Made by a program: the position numbers and the translations under genes. A stretch of DNA of 64,000 bases from Cellulosimicrobium cellulans (lineage in GTDB: Bacteria > Actinomycetota > Actinomycetes > Actinomycetales > Cellulomonadaceae). The notes below the pieces were generated by a model. The model was not told where the DNA came from and did not search any database. It saw only the letters and a list, made by a program, of their open reading frames with translations. Location: the NCBI RefSeq assembly GCF_024124905.1, contig NZ_JAMXST010000002.1, positions 744,001-808,000 on the forward strand. Reading direction: 5' to 3'. This document shows positions 35,473-43,744 of this stretch, one piece after another; positions within the stretch are counted from its first letter, which is position 1; the number at the start of each line of letters is the position of its first letter.

Positions 35473-36401
35473 GCCTGCGCTCCCTCCCGGTCCCGGACGG
35501 GCTCGCGGGCGAGCGGGTCGACGCCGGGCTGGCACGTCTCCTCGGTCTCTCCCGCACGCGGGCGGCGGAGCTCGCCGCGGACGGTGCGGTCCGCCTCGAC
35601 GGCCGCGAGGTCGGCAAGTCCGACCGGCTCGTCCCGGGAGCGTGGCTCGAGGTCGACGTGCCCGACGCCGCCCCGGCGGCGGTCGAGGTCGTCGCCGAGC
35701 CCGTGCCGGGGATGGGCATCGTCTACGACGACGACGACGTCGTGGTCGTCGACAAGCCCGTGGGCGTGGCCGCGCACCCGTCGCCCGGCTGGACCGGCCC
35801 GACCGTCGTCGGCGCGCTCGCCGCCGCGGGCTACCGGATCTCCACGTCGGGCGCGGCCGAGCGTCAGGGCATCGTGCACCGGCTCGACGTCGGGACCTCG
35901 GGCCTCATGGTCGTCGCGAAGAGCGAGGTCGCGTACACGGCGCTCAAGCGTGCCTTCAAGGAGCGCACGGTCGAGAAGGTCTACCACGCGCTCGTCCAGG
36001 GGCACCCCGAGCCGACCACCGGGACGATCGACGCGCCCATCGGACGCCACCCCAGCGCCGACTGGAAGTTCGCCGTCACCGCCGAGGGCAAGCCGTCGGT
36101 CACGCACTACGAGGTCCTGGAGATGCTGCCCGCGGCGTCGCTCGTCGAGGTGCACCTCGAGACCGGGCGCACGCACCAGATCCGCGTGCACTTCTCCGCG
36201 CTGCGCCACCCGTGCGTCGGCGACCTCACCTACGGTGCCGACCCGGTGCTCGCCTCGCGCGTCGCCCTGGCACGACAGTGGCTCCACGCCGTGCGCCTCG
36301 GGTTCGAGCACCCGACGACCGGGCAGTGGCTCGAGCTGACGAGCGCGTACCCGGACGACCTCGCGCACGCGCTCGAGGTGCTGCGCGGGGCGTACGCGTG
36401 A
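35469..36401 (+). CDS. rluD: RluA-family pseudouridine synthase (RluD-like)
   Basis: The 310-residue enzyme isomerises uridines in 23S rRNA. An S4 RNA-binding domain (about 15-70) precedes the catalytic domain, with [12 protein letters not shown], catalytic Asp in [18 protein letters not shown], and [13 protein letters not shown] near the C-terminus. The S4-plus-catalytic layout suits RluD-like enzymes, though the exact target sites are inferred. It is translationally coupled to lspA (GTGA) and to the following GNAT gene. Confidence 0.9.
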   Translation: MSLRSLPVPDGLAGERVDAGLARLLGLSRTRAAELAADGAVRLDGREVGKSDRLVPGAWLEVDVPDAAPAAVEVVAEPVPGMGIVYDDDDVVVVDKPVGVAAHPSPGWTGPTVVGALAAAGYRISTSGAAERQGIVHRLDVGTSGLMVVAKSEVAYTALKRAFKERTVEKVYHALVQGHPEPTTGTIDAPIGRHPSADWKFAVTAEGKPSVTHYEVLEMLPAASLVEVHLETGRTHQIRVHFSALRHPCVGDLTYGADPVLASRVALARQWLHAVRLGFEHPTTGQWLELTSAYPDDLAHALEVLRGAYA

Positions 36402-36931
36402 GCTCGAGGGCAGCCGCGGGTGCCGAGACGGCCGGGGACGGTCGGCTGGTCGTCGAGCGCGTGGTCGACGACGCCGGGCTGGCCGCGGCGCACGCGCTGC
36501 GGCTCGCGGTCTTCGTCGACGAGCAGGGCGTCCCCGTCGAGGAGGAGATCGACGACCTCGACACCGCGCCGACGACGACGCACGTCCTCGTGCGCGACCG
36601 CGAGCAGGAGGACCTGGTCGTCGGGACGGGGCGGCTGCTGACCGACCCGGCGCACCCGGCCGAGGTCCACGTCGGGCGGGTCGCGGTGTCCGCGGCCGCG
36701 CGCGGCACCGGCGCGGGCACCGCGGTGATGCGCGCGCTGGAGGGGATCGCGCTCGCCGAGCACGCGACGCCGGGGACCGACGGGCGGCGCCTCGTGCGCG
36801 TCCTGCTCTCCGCCCAGGTCCAGGCGATCGGCTTCTACGAACGGCTCGGCTACACCGTCTCGGGACCCGTCTACCTCGACGCGGGGATCGACCACCGCGA
36901 CGCCGCGAAGACCCTCTCGACCGACGCCTGA
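36398..36931 (+). CDS. GNAT family N-acetyltransferase
   Basis: The 177-residue acetyltransferase of the ElaA/YjcF-like subgroup has [21 protein letters not shown] near the N-terminus. The acetyl-CoA site [20 protein letters not shown] follows, then [18 protein letters not shown]. The substrate is unknown. The GTG overlaps the rluD stop, and it is the last gene of the lspA operon before a hairpin. Confidence 0.85.
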   Translation: MSSRAAAGAETAGDGRLVVERVVDDAGLAAAHALRLAVFVDEQGVPVEEEIDDLDTAPTTTHVLVRDREQEDLVVGTGRLLTDPAHPAEVHVGRVAVSAAARGTGAGTAVMRALEGIALAEHATPGTDGRRLVRVLLSAQVQAIGFYERLGYTVSGPVYLDAGIDHRDAAKTLSTDA

Positions 36932-36957
36932 CGCGTCGGCGACCGGCGTGCCCGACC

Positions 36958-36980
36958 CCTCGTCCGGGGCCCCGGCGAGG
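36958..36980 (+). terminator. Hairpin after the lspA-rluD-GNAT operon
   Basis: CCTCG-T-CCGGGG and CCCCGGCGAGG form an 11-pair stem with a single bulged T, 26 bases after the GNAT stop and well before the dnaE start signal. Confidence 0.6.
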
Positions 36981-37041
36981 AGTGTGCGACGCAGCACACC
37001 GGAGACCGCCGACGGTGCCCGGGCGCGTGGGTGGGGCGACT

Positions 37042-37047
37042 TAGGAT
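37042..37047 (+). promoter_or_regulatory. -10 box (TAGGAT) for leaderless dnaE transcript
   Basis: TAGGAT ends 6 bases before the dnaE ATG, and no Shine-Dalgarno is present, so the message probably begins at the A of the ATG. Confidence 0.7.
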
Positions 37048-37053
37048 CGGTGC

Positions 37054-40000
37054 ATGCCGACCGCCGCTGAGGACTTCGTCCACCTCCACGTCCACACCGA
37101 GTACTCGATGCTGGACGGCGCGGCGCGGATCGGGGACCTGTTCGACGAGGTCGAGCGGCTCGGGCAGAAGGCCATCGCGACCACGGACCACGGCTACGTG
37201 TTCGGGGCGTTCGAGTTCTGGTCGCGCGCGCAGGCGAAGGGCATCAAGCCGATCATCGGCGTCGAGGCGTACATCACGCCGGGGACGAGCCGGTTCGACC
37301 AGACGCGCGTGCGGTTCGGCCAGCAGGGGCAGGAGGCCGACGACGTCTCGGCGCGCGGCGCGTACACGCACATGACGCTCCTCGCCAAGGACAACGAGGG
37401 ACTGCACAACCTGTTCCGGGCGTCCTCGCTGGCGTCGCTGGAGGGGCAGATGGGCAAGTGGCCCCGCATGGACCGGGACCTGCTCCAGACCTACGGCAAG
37501 GGCCTCGTCGCGACGAGCGGCTGCCCGTCGGGGGAGATCCAGACGCGCCTGCGCCTCGGCCAGTGGGACGAGGCCGTGCGGACCGCGGGCGAGCTCCAGG
37601 ACGTGTTCGGCCGCGAGAACTTCTACGTCGAGCTCATGGACCACGGTCTCGACATCGAGACCCGGGTCACGCAGGACTTGCTGCGGCTCGCGGAGACGAT
37701 CGGCGCGCCGCTCGTCGCGACGAACGACCTCCATTACGTCCGCGAGGAGGACGCGTCGAGCCAGGAGGCCCTGCTCGCGATCAACTCGGGGTCGACGCTC
37801 GACGACCCGGACCGGTTCAAGTTCGACGGCACCGGCTACTACGTGAAGTCGGCGGCGGAGATGCGCCGGGTGTTCGCCGAGCTGCCCGAGGCGTGCGACA
37901 ACACCCTGCTCATCGCCGAGCAGTGCGAGGTGTCGTTCGACACCTCGGCGAACTACATGCCGCGGTTCCCCGTCCCCGACGGCGAGGACGAGACGAGCTG
38001 GTTCGTCAAGGAGATCGAGCGCGGGCTGCACCGGCGGTACCCGAACGGGATCCCGGACGCGTCGCGCAAGCAGGCGCAGTACGAGACCGAGGTCATCATC
38101 CAGATGGGCTTCCCGGGGTACTTCCTCGTGGTCGCCGACTTCATCAACTGGGCCAAGGAGCAGGGGATCCGGGTCGGGCCGGGCCGTGGCTCGGCGGCCG
38201 GGTCGATGGCCTCCTACCTCATGGGGATCACCGAGCTCGACCCGCTCGAGCACGGCCTGATCTTCGAGCGGTTCCTCAACCCCGAGCGCGTGTCGATGCC
38301 CGACGTCGACGTCGACTTCGACGAGCGTCGGCGCGGGGAGGTCATCCGGTACGTCACGGAGAAGTACGGGGACGACCGCGTCGCCCAGATCGTCACGTAC
38401 GGCACGATCAAGGCCAAGCAGGCGCTCAAGGACTCGGCGCGCCTCCTGGGCTTCCCCTTCGCGATGGGCGAGAAGCTCACGAAGGCGATGCCGCCCGCGG
38501 TCATGGGCAAGGACATCCCGCTGTCCGGGATCTTCGACCCGAAGCACGAGCGGTACCCCGAGGCGGCGGAGTTCCGTCAGCTCCACGACACGGACCCCGA
38601 GGCGCAGCGCGTCGTCGAGCTCGCGCGCGGCATCGAGGGCCTGAAGCGGCAGTGGGGCGTGCACGCCGCGGGCGTCATCATGTCGAGCGACCCGCTCATC
38701 GACATCATCCCGATCATGCGCCGCCCGCAGGACGGCGCGGTCATCACGCAGTTCGACTACCCGACGTCCGAGGGCCTCGGGCTCATCAAGATGGACTTCC
38801 TGGGGCTGCGCAACCTCACGATCCTCGACGACGCGCTCGAGAACATCGAGATGAACGGCAAGGACCCGATCGAGATCGAGTCGCTCGCGCTCGACGACAA
38901 GGCGTCCTACGACCTGCTGGCGCGCGGTGACACCCTCGGCGTGTTCCAGCTCGACGGCGGGCCGATGCGCGCGCTGCTGCGGCAGATGAAGCCGGACAAG
39001 TTCGACGACCTCTCGGCCGTCATCGCGCTGTACCGCCCGGGCCCCATGGGCATGAACTCGCACACGAACTACGCGCTGCGCAAGAACGGCCTGCAGAAGA
39101 TCGAGCCGATCCACCCGGAGCTCGAGAAGCCGCTCGCGGAGATCCTGGACGAGACCTACGGGCTCATCGTCTACCAGGAGCAGGTGCAGCGCGCCGCGCA
39201 GATCCTCGCCGGGTACTCGCTCGGCCAGGCCGACCTGCTCCGGCGCGCGATGGGCAAGAAGAAGAAGGAGATCCTCGACAAGGAGTTCGTGCCCTTCCAA
39301 GCGGGCTGCCGCGAGCGCGGGTACTCCGACGGCGCGATCCAGGCGGTCTGGGACACGCTGGTCCCGTTCGCGGGTTACGCGTTCAACAAGGCGCACTCCG
39401 CGGGCTACGGCCTCGTCGCCTACTGGACGGCCTTCCTCAAGGCGAACTACCCGACCGAGTACATGGCGGCGCTCCTGCAGAGCGTGCGGGACGACAAGGA
39501 CAAGCTCGCCCTGTACCTCAACGAGTGCCGGCGCATGCACATCACGGTGCTGCCGCCCGACGTGAACGACTCCGCGGCCAAGTTCACGGCCGTCGGCAAC
39601 GACATCCGCTTCGGCCTCACGGGCGTGCGCAACGTCGGCGCGAACGTCGTCGACGCGATCATCCGCACGCGCGAGGAGAAGGGCGCGTTCACGTCGTTCA
39701 CCGACTTCCTCGACAAGGTGCCGGCCGTCGTCTGCAACAAGCGCACCATCGAGTCGCTCATCAAGGCGGGCGCGTTCGACTCGCTCGGTCACCCCCGGCG
39801 CGCGCTGCTCGTCGTGCACGAGCAGGCGGTCGACTCGGTCATCAGCGTCAAGCGCAAGGAGGCCGAGGGGCAGTTCGACCTGTTCGCCGACTTCGGCGGC
39901 GACGCCGAGGACGGCATGTCGTTCTCCGTCGACGTGCCCGACCTGCCGGACTGGGACAAGAAGCAGCGGCTCGCGTTCGAGCGCGAGATGCTCGGTCTCT

Positions 40001-40590
40001 ACGTGTCCGACCACCCGCTCTCCGGCCTGGAGCACGTGCTCACACGGGCCGCGGACACCGGCATCGCGAACCTGCTCGCCGACGAGGGGCGGCCGGACGG
40101 GTCGACGGTGGTGATCGCGGGCCTGGTCACGTCGCTCCAGCGCAAGATGAGCAAGAACGGCAACCCGTGGGCGGCGGTGACCATCGAGGACCTCGAGGGT
40201 GCCGTGGAGGTCATGTTCTTCGGCGAGACCTATCTCGCCTACTCGACGATCCTCGCCGAGGACCAGGTCGTCGTGCTGCGCGGGCGGGTGCGCCGTCGCG
40301 ACGACACGATGCAGCTCCAGGCGATGGAGGTGTCGCTGCCCGACATCACCGTGGGGGCGGAGTCGCCGCTCGCCGTGAAGGTGTCCCACACGCGCTGCGT
40401 GGAGCCGATCATCGTGCGGCTGCGCGAGGTGCTCGCGACGCACCCCGGCTCGGCCGAGGTCCACGTCCAGGTCCTGGAACCCGGCAAGACGACGGTCGTG
40501 CGCGCGGGGGACGGGCTGCGCGTCGAGAAGTCACCGGCGCTGTTCGGCGACCTCAAGGCCCTGCTCGGGCCGTCGTGCCTGGTCGGCTGA
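37054..40590 (+). CDS. dnaE: DNA polymerase III alpha subunit, replicative DnaE1 type
   Basis: The 1178-residue replicative polymerase starts with a PHP domain with intact metal-binding residues (VHLHVHTEYSMLDG, TTDHG, GVEAY), which in actinobacterial DnaE1 provides proofreading exonuclease. The palm catalytic aspartates lie in MPDVDVDFDE, GPGRGSAAGS is the nucleotide-binding loop, tandem helix-hairpin-helix and OB domains follow (GNPWAAVTIEDLEG), and a C-terminal tau-binding region ends the protein. Length and intact PHP mark it as DnaE1 rather than mutagenic DnaE2. The NUDIX gene starts 5 bases after the stop. Confidence 0.97.
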   Translation: MPTAAEDFVHLHVHTEYSMLDGAARIGDLFDEVERLGQKAIATTDHGYVFGAFEFWSRAQAKGIKPIIGVEAYITPGTSRFDQTRVRFGQQGQEADDVSARGAYTHMTLLAKDNEGLHNLFRASSLASLEGQMGKWPRMDRDLLQTYGKGLVATSGCPSGEIQTRLRLGQWDEAVRTAGELQDVFGRENFYVELMDHGLDIETRVTQDLLRLAETIGAPLVATNDLHYVREEDASSQEALLAINSGSTLDDPDRFKFDGTGYYVKSAAEMRRVFAELPEACDNTLLIAEQCEVSFDTSANYMPRFPVPDGEDETSWFVKEIERGLHRRYPNGIPDASRKQAQYETEVIIQMGFPGYFLVVADFINWAKEQGIRVGPGRGSAAGSMASYLMGITELDPLEHGLIFERFLNPERVSMPDVDVDFDERRRGEVIRYVTEKYGDDRVAQIVTYGTIKAKQALKDSARLLGFPFAMGEKLTKAMPPAVMGKDIPLSGIFDPKHERYPEAAEFRQLHDTDPEAQRVVELARGIEGLKRQWGVHAAGVIMSSDPLIDIIPIMRRPQDGAVITQFDYPTSEGLGLIKMDFLGLRNLTILDDALENIEMNGKDPIEIESLALDDKASYDLLARGDTLGVFQLDGGPMRALLRQMKPDKFDDLSAVIALYRPGPMGMNSHTNYALRKNGLQKIEPIHPELEKPLAEILDETYGLIVYQEQVQRAAQILAGYSLGQADLLRRAMGKKKKEILDKEFVPFQAGCRERGYSDGAIQAVWDTLVPFAGYAFNKAHSAGYGLVAYWTAFLKANYPTEYMAALLQSVRDDKDKLALYLNECRRMHITVLPPDVNDSAAKFTAVGNDIRFGLTGVRNVGANVVDAIIRTREEKGAFTSFTDFLDKVPAVVCNKRTIESLIKAGAFDSLGHPRRALLVVHEQAVDSVISVKRKEAEGQFDLFADFGGDAEDGMSFSVDVPDLPDWDKKQRLAFEREMLGLYVSDHPLSGLEHVLTRAADTGIANLLADEGRPDGSTVVIAGLVTSLQRKMSKNGNPWAAVTIEDLEGAVEVMFFGETYLAYSTILAEDQVVVLRGRVRRRDDTMQLQAMEVSLPDITVGAESPLAVKVSHTRCVEPIIVRLREVLATHPGSAEVHVQVLEPGKTTVVRAGDGLRVEKSPALFGDLKALLGPSCLVG

Positions 40591-40595
40591 CGCGG

Positions 40596-41108
40596 ATGAC
40601 CGAGGCGGTCGACGGTCCCGGACGCGCGTCGTGGGACGACGGCTCGGCGTCGCACCGGTTCCGGGTCGTGCCGGCGGCCTACGTGCTGCTGCGGCGCGGC
40701 GACGCGGTGCTGCTCCAGCTCCGGCAGGGCACCGGCTACCGGGACGGGTTCTGGGCCGCGGCCGCGGCCGGGCACGTCGAGGCGGGCGAGTCGGTCGTCG
40801 CGGCGGCGGTGCGCGAGGCGCGCGAGGAGCTGGGGGTCGAGATCGACCCCGCCGACCTGCGTCCGCTCACCGCCCTGCACCGCGGCGAGCCGGGCGGGCC
40901 GGCGCTCGAGCAGCGCGCCGACTTCTTCTTCGCGACCGCGGCCTGGTCCGGCGAGCCGACGCTCCAGGAGCAGGACAAGGCGGCCGACCTGCGGTGGTTC
41001 GCGCTGGACGCCCTGCCCGACCCGGTCGTCCCGCACGAGCTGCACGTCCTGCGCGCCCTGCGGGCGGGCACGGTGCCGGTGGTCATGACCTTCGGGTTCG
41101 ACGCCTGA
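40596..41108 (+). CDS. NUDIX hydrolase
   Basis: The 170-residue nucleoside-diphosphate-X hydrolase carries a full NUDIX box, GHVEAGESVVAAAVREAREELGV, spread over about residues 55-77, with the catalytic REAREEL. The preceding beta strands (FRVVPAAYVLLRRGDAVLLQLRQG) are typical. The substrate is unknown; position directly after dnaE makes a nucleotide-pool role plausible but unproven. The start ATG has a GCGG upstream and is 5 bases from the dnaE stop. Confidence 0.85.
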   Translation: MTEAVDGPGRASWDDGSASHRFRVVPAAYVLLRRGDAVLLQLRQGTGYRDGFWAAAAAGHVEAGESVVAAAVREAREELGVEIDPADLRPLTALHRGEPGGPALEQRADFFFATAAWSGEPTLQEQDKAADLRWFALDALPDPVVPHELHVLRALRAGTVPVVMTFGFDA

Positions 41109-41158
41109 CGCGCGCGGGCGCGGGGAGCGTCGGCGCCGGAACCCGTAGGCTCGACGCC

Positions 41159-41563
41159 GTGATGCGCCTCAACCCCGAACAGCTCGTCTTCGTCACCGAA
41201 CGCCACCTGGCGACCCTCACCACGCTGCGCGCCGACGGCACGCCGCACGTCGTCCCCGTCGCCTTCACGTGGGACCCCGACGCGGGCGTGCTGCGCATCA
41301 CGACGAACCGCGCGTCGGTCAAGGCCCGCAACGCGCGCCTGCCGGGCGCCGACGGGGGCGCCCCGCGTGCCGCGGTGTGCCAGGTCGAGGGCGGCCGGTG
41401 GATCACGCTCGAGGGCACGATCGAGGTCGTCGAGGACGAGGACGAGGTGGCGGACGCCGTCGCGCGCTACGCCCGTCGGTACCGCCCGCTCGACCACAAC
41501 CCCGAGCGCGTCGTCCTCCGCCTCACGCCCGACAAGGTGATGGCCTCGACCTACATGGCCTGA
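41159..41563 (+). CDS. PPOX-class F420/flavin-dependent oxidoreductase
   Basis: The 134-residue split-barrel protein of the PPOX class has LATLTTLRADGTPHVVPVAFTWD near the N-terminus, ITTNRASVKARN and a C-terminal VVLRLTPDKVMAS. Such proteins bind F420 or FMN and reduce diverse small molecules; the substrate is unknown. TAGGCT at 41146-41151 ends 7 bases before the GTG at 41159, supporting a leaderless start there. ATG 41162, the next codon, is the alternative. It converges with the S4 gene, stops 7 bases apart. Confidence 0.85.
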   Translation: MMRLNPEQLVFVTERHLATLTTLRADGTPHVVPVAFTWDPDAGVLRITTNRASVKARNARLPGADGGAPRAAVCQVEGGRWITLEGTIEVVEDEDEVADAVARYARRYRPLDHNPERVVLRLTPDKVMASTYMA

Positions 41564-41570
41564 CGGTCGC

Positions 41571-41807
41571 TCAGGCGACGATCGCGCTCTCGGTCCCCTG
41601 GGGGTGGTCGACCGAGACGACGTCGCCACGGTGGAGCTGGCGGCCGCGGCGCGTGTCGACCTCCCCGTTGACGCGGACCTCGCCCTCCGTGACGAGCTCG
41701 CGCGCCTCGGCGCCGGACTCGGCGAGGCCGGCGAGCTTGAGGAACTGGCCGAGGCGGATCACGTCGTCGGAGATCTCGACCGGGCGGGCGTCGTCGGGGG
41801 AGCTCAT
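41571..41807 (-). CDS. Small S4-domain RNA-binding protein
   Basis: The 78-residue protein consists almost entirely of an S4 RNA-binding fold: [43 protein letters not shown] and the closing beta strand GDVVSVD. It resembles the YbcJ/RlbA-type stand-alone S4 proteins thought to act in ribosome or tRNA-ligation quality control. The ATG at 41807 is chosen because GACAAT (41814-41819, minus) ends 6 bases upstream, giving a leaderless start. A longer in-frame start at 41840 would add 11 residues. Confidence 0.85.
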   Translation of the reverse strand: MSSPDDARPVEISDDVIRLGQFLKLAGLAESGAEARELVTEGEVRVNGEVDTRRGRQLHRGDVVSVDHPQGTESAIVA

Positions 41808-41913
41808 GGATCCATTGTCCCCGCCCGCGGGCGCCGCCACGACCCCGTGGCGACGAGGCCGGCACCGGACGACCGGTGGACGAAACGCCTCGTCGCGGCG
41901 GCGCGCGGGCTCC

Positions 41914-41919
41914 TAGACT
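41914..41919 (+). promoter_or_regulatory. -10 box (TAGACT) for leaderless hisD transcript
   Basis: TAGACT ends 7 bases before the hisD ATG with no Shine-Dalgarno. The identical hexamer serves hisC. Confidence 0.65.
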
Positions 41920-41926
41920 CGACCCC

Positions 41927-43252
41927 ATGATCACCCGTATCGATCTTCGAGGACGTTCCCTGTCCGCCCGCGAGCTCGTCGAGACCCTGCCGCGCGCAGA
42001 GCTCGGCGTCGAGGACGCGGCGCATCGGGTCGCCCCGATCATCGAGGCGGTCCGGGAGCGCGGCGCGGACGCGCTGCGCGAGTACGCCGAGCGGTTCGAC
42101 GGCGTGCGCCCCGAGCACCTGCGCGTCCCGGCCGACGCGCTCGCCGACGCGCTCGCGGGCCTCGACCTCGACGTCCGGTCAGGCCTGGAGGAGGCGATCC
42201 GTCGTGTGCGGCTCGTGCACGCCGCGCAGCGCCCGCAGGACTTCACGGTCGAGATCGCGCCCGGGGCGCAGGTCCGCCAGCGCTGGGTGCCGGTGCGGCG
42301 CGTCGGGCTCTACGCGCCCGGCGGCCTCGCGGTCTACCCGTCGTCGGTGGTGATGAACGTCGTCGCGGCGCAGGAGGCGGGCGTCCGCAGCCTCGCGGTC
42401 GCGTCGCCGCCCCAGAAGGAGAACGGCGGCCTGCCGCACCCGACGATCCTCGCGGCCTGCGCGCTGCTCGGGGTCGACGAGGTCTACGCGGTGGGCGGTG
42501 CGCAGGCGGTCGCGATGTTCGCCTACGGCGCCACGGGCAGCGAGCCGCAGGACGGGGGCGTGCTGTGCGAGCCGGTCGACGTCGTGACCGGTCCCGGCAA
42601 CGTGTTCGTGGCCGCGGCCAAGCGGCTCGTGCGCGGCGTCGTCGGCATCGACGCGGAGGCCGGCCCCACCGAGATCGCGATCCTCGCGGACGGCACCGCC
42701 GACCCGGGCCACGTCGCGGCCGACCTCATCAGCCAGGCCGAGCACGACCCGCTCGCGGCGGCCGTCCTCGTCACGCCGTCCGTCGAGCTGGCCGCCGCGG
42801 TCGAGGCGCGCCTCGCGGACCTCGTGACGGCGACGAAGCACGCGGCGCGCGTCGCGCAGGCGCTCGCCGGTCCGCAGTCCGCGATCGTGCTCGTCGACGA
42901 CCTCGAGCACGGTCTGCAGGTGGTCGACGCCTACGGCGCGGAGCACCTCGAGATCCAGGCGGACGGCGCGGCAGCGCTGGCCGAGCGGGTCACGAGCGCG
43001 GGTGCGATCTTCGTCGGCCCCTGGTCGCCCGTCTCGCTCGGCGACTACATGGCCGGGTCCAACCACGTGCTGCCGACCGGCGGCTGCGCGCACTTCTCGA
43101 GCGGCCTCGGGGTGCACAGCTACGTCAAGGCGGTCCAGGTCGTCGAGTACGACCGTGACGCTCTGGAGGAGCTGGCGGACCGGATCGTCGCCGTCGCGAA
43201 CGACGAGGACCTCCCGGCCCACGGCGAGGCGGTGCGGGCGCGGTTCCTGTGA
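41927..43252 (+). CDS. hisD: Histidinol dehydrogenase HisD
   Basis: The 441-residue zinc enzyme oxidises L-histidinol to L-histidine in two NAD-dependent steps, the end of the pathway. Motifs: [62 protein letters not shown] (zinc and base residues) and [18 protein letters not shown]. An upstream in-frame ATG at 41876 is rejected because the region overlaps the -10. The stop overlaps the following GNAT gene (GTGA). It is separated from the rest of the his genes by about 5.5 kb. Confidence 0.96.
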   Translation: MITRIDLRGRSLSARELVETLPRAELGVEDAAHRVAPIIEAVRERGADALREYAERFDGVRPEHLRVPADALADALAGLDLDVRSGLEEAIRRVRLVHAAQRPQDFTVEIAPGAQVRQRWVPVRRVGLYAPGGLAVYPSSVVMNVVAAQEAGVRSLAVASPPQKENGGLPHPTILAACALLGVDEVYAVGGAQAVAMFAYGATGSEPQDGGVLCEPVDVVTGPGNVFVAAAKRLVRGVVGIDAEAGPTEIAILADGTADPGHVAADLISQAEHDPLAAAVLVTPSVELAAAVEARLADLVTATKHAARVAQALAGPQSAIVLVDDLEHGLQVVDAYGAEHLEIQADGAAALAERVTSAGAIFVGPWSPVSLGDYMAGSNHVLPTGGCAHFSSGLGVHSYVKAVQVVEYDRDALEELADRIVAVANDEDLPAHGEAVRARFL

Positions 43253-43728
43253 CGGCCGCGCGCGAGCACCGCGTGCCGGTGCGGCGCGCGGTCCCGCGCG
43301 ATGCCGACGACCTCGTCGCCCTGCGCGTGCACCTCATGCGCGCGATGGGGGAGTCGGACTCCGAGGACGGCGCCTGGCAGCGCCGGGCGAGGGAGTGGTT
43401 CGCCCGCAGGCTCGGCGCGGAGGACGTCGTCGCCTTCGTCGTCGACGCGCCCGACCAGGTCGCGGCGTGCGCCCTCGTCGAGCTGCACCGGTCGGTGCCG
43501 TCCGCGCGGAACCCGCACGGCACGACGGCGCACGTGTCGAACGTCTGCACCGTGCCCGGGGCGAGGGGCCAGGGCTACGCGCGTGCGTGCGTCGTCGCGG
43601 CCCTCGACTGGGCGCGCGCGAACGGGGCGGACTCGGTCTCCCTGCACGCCACGCCCGACGGCGAGTCCCTGTACCGCGGGCTCGGCTTCGTCGACACGAC
43701 GTACACGGAGCTGCGCCTGCGGTGGTGA
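43249..43728 (+). CDS. GNAT family N-acetyltransferase
   Basis: The 159-residue acetyltransferase has [20 protein letters not shown], the acetyl-CoA loop [27 protein letters not shown] and the closing motif [17 protein letters not shown]. The substrate is unknown. It is coupled to hisD by a 4-base overlap, so it is expressed with histidine biosynthesis, though nothing in the protein ties it to that pathway. It converges on recQ, 16 bases away. Confidence 0.85.
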   Translation: MTAAREHRVPVRRAVPRDADDLVALRVHLMRAMGESDSEDGAWQRRAREWFARRLGAEDVVAFVVDAPDQVAACALVELHRSVPSARNPHGTTAHVSNVCTVPGARGQGYARACVVAALDWARANGADSVSLHATPDGESLYRGLGFVDTTYTELRLRW

Positions 43729-43744
43729 TGCGCTCGCGGGGCCG

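Noticed and set aside
36871-40464. 1197-residue minus-strand open frame across dnaE
   Set aside because: Antisense shadow of DNA polymerase III alpha; Asp/Val/Arg/Leu-rich translation typical of the reverse strand of GC-rich genes.
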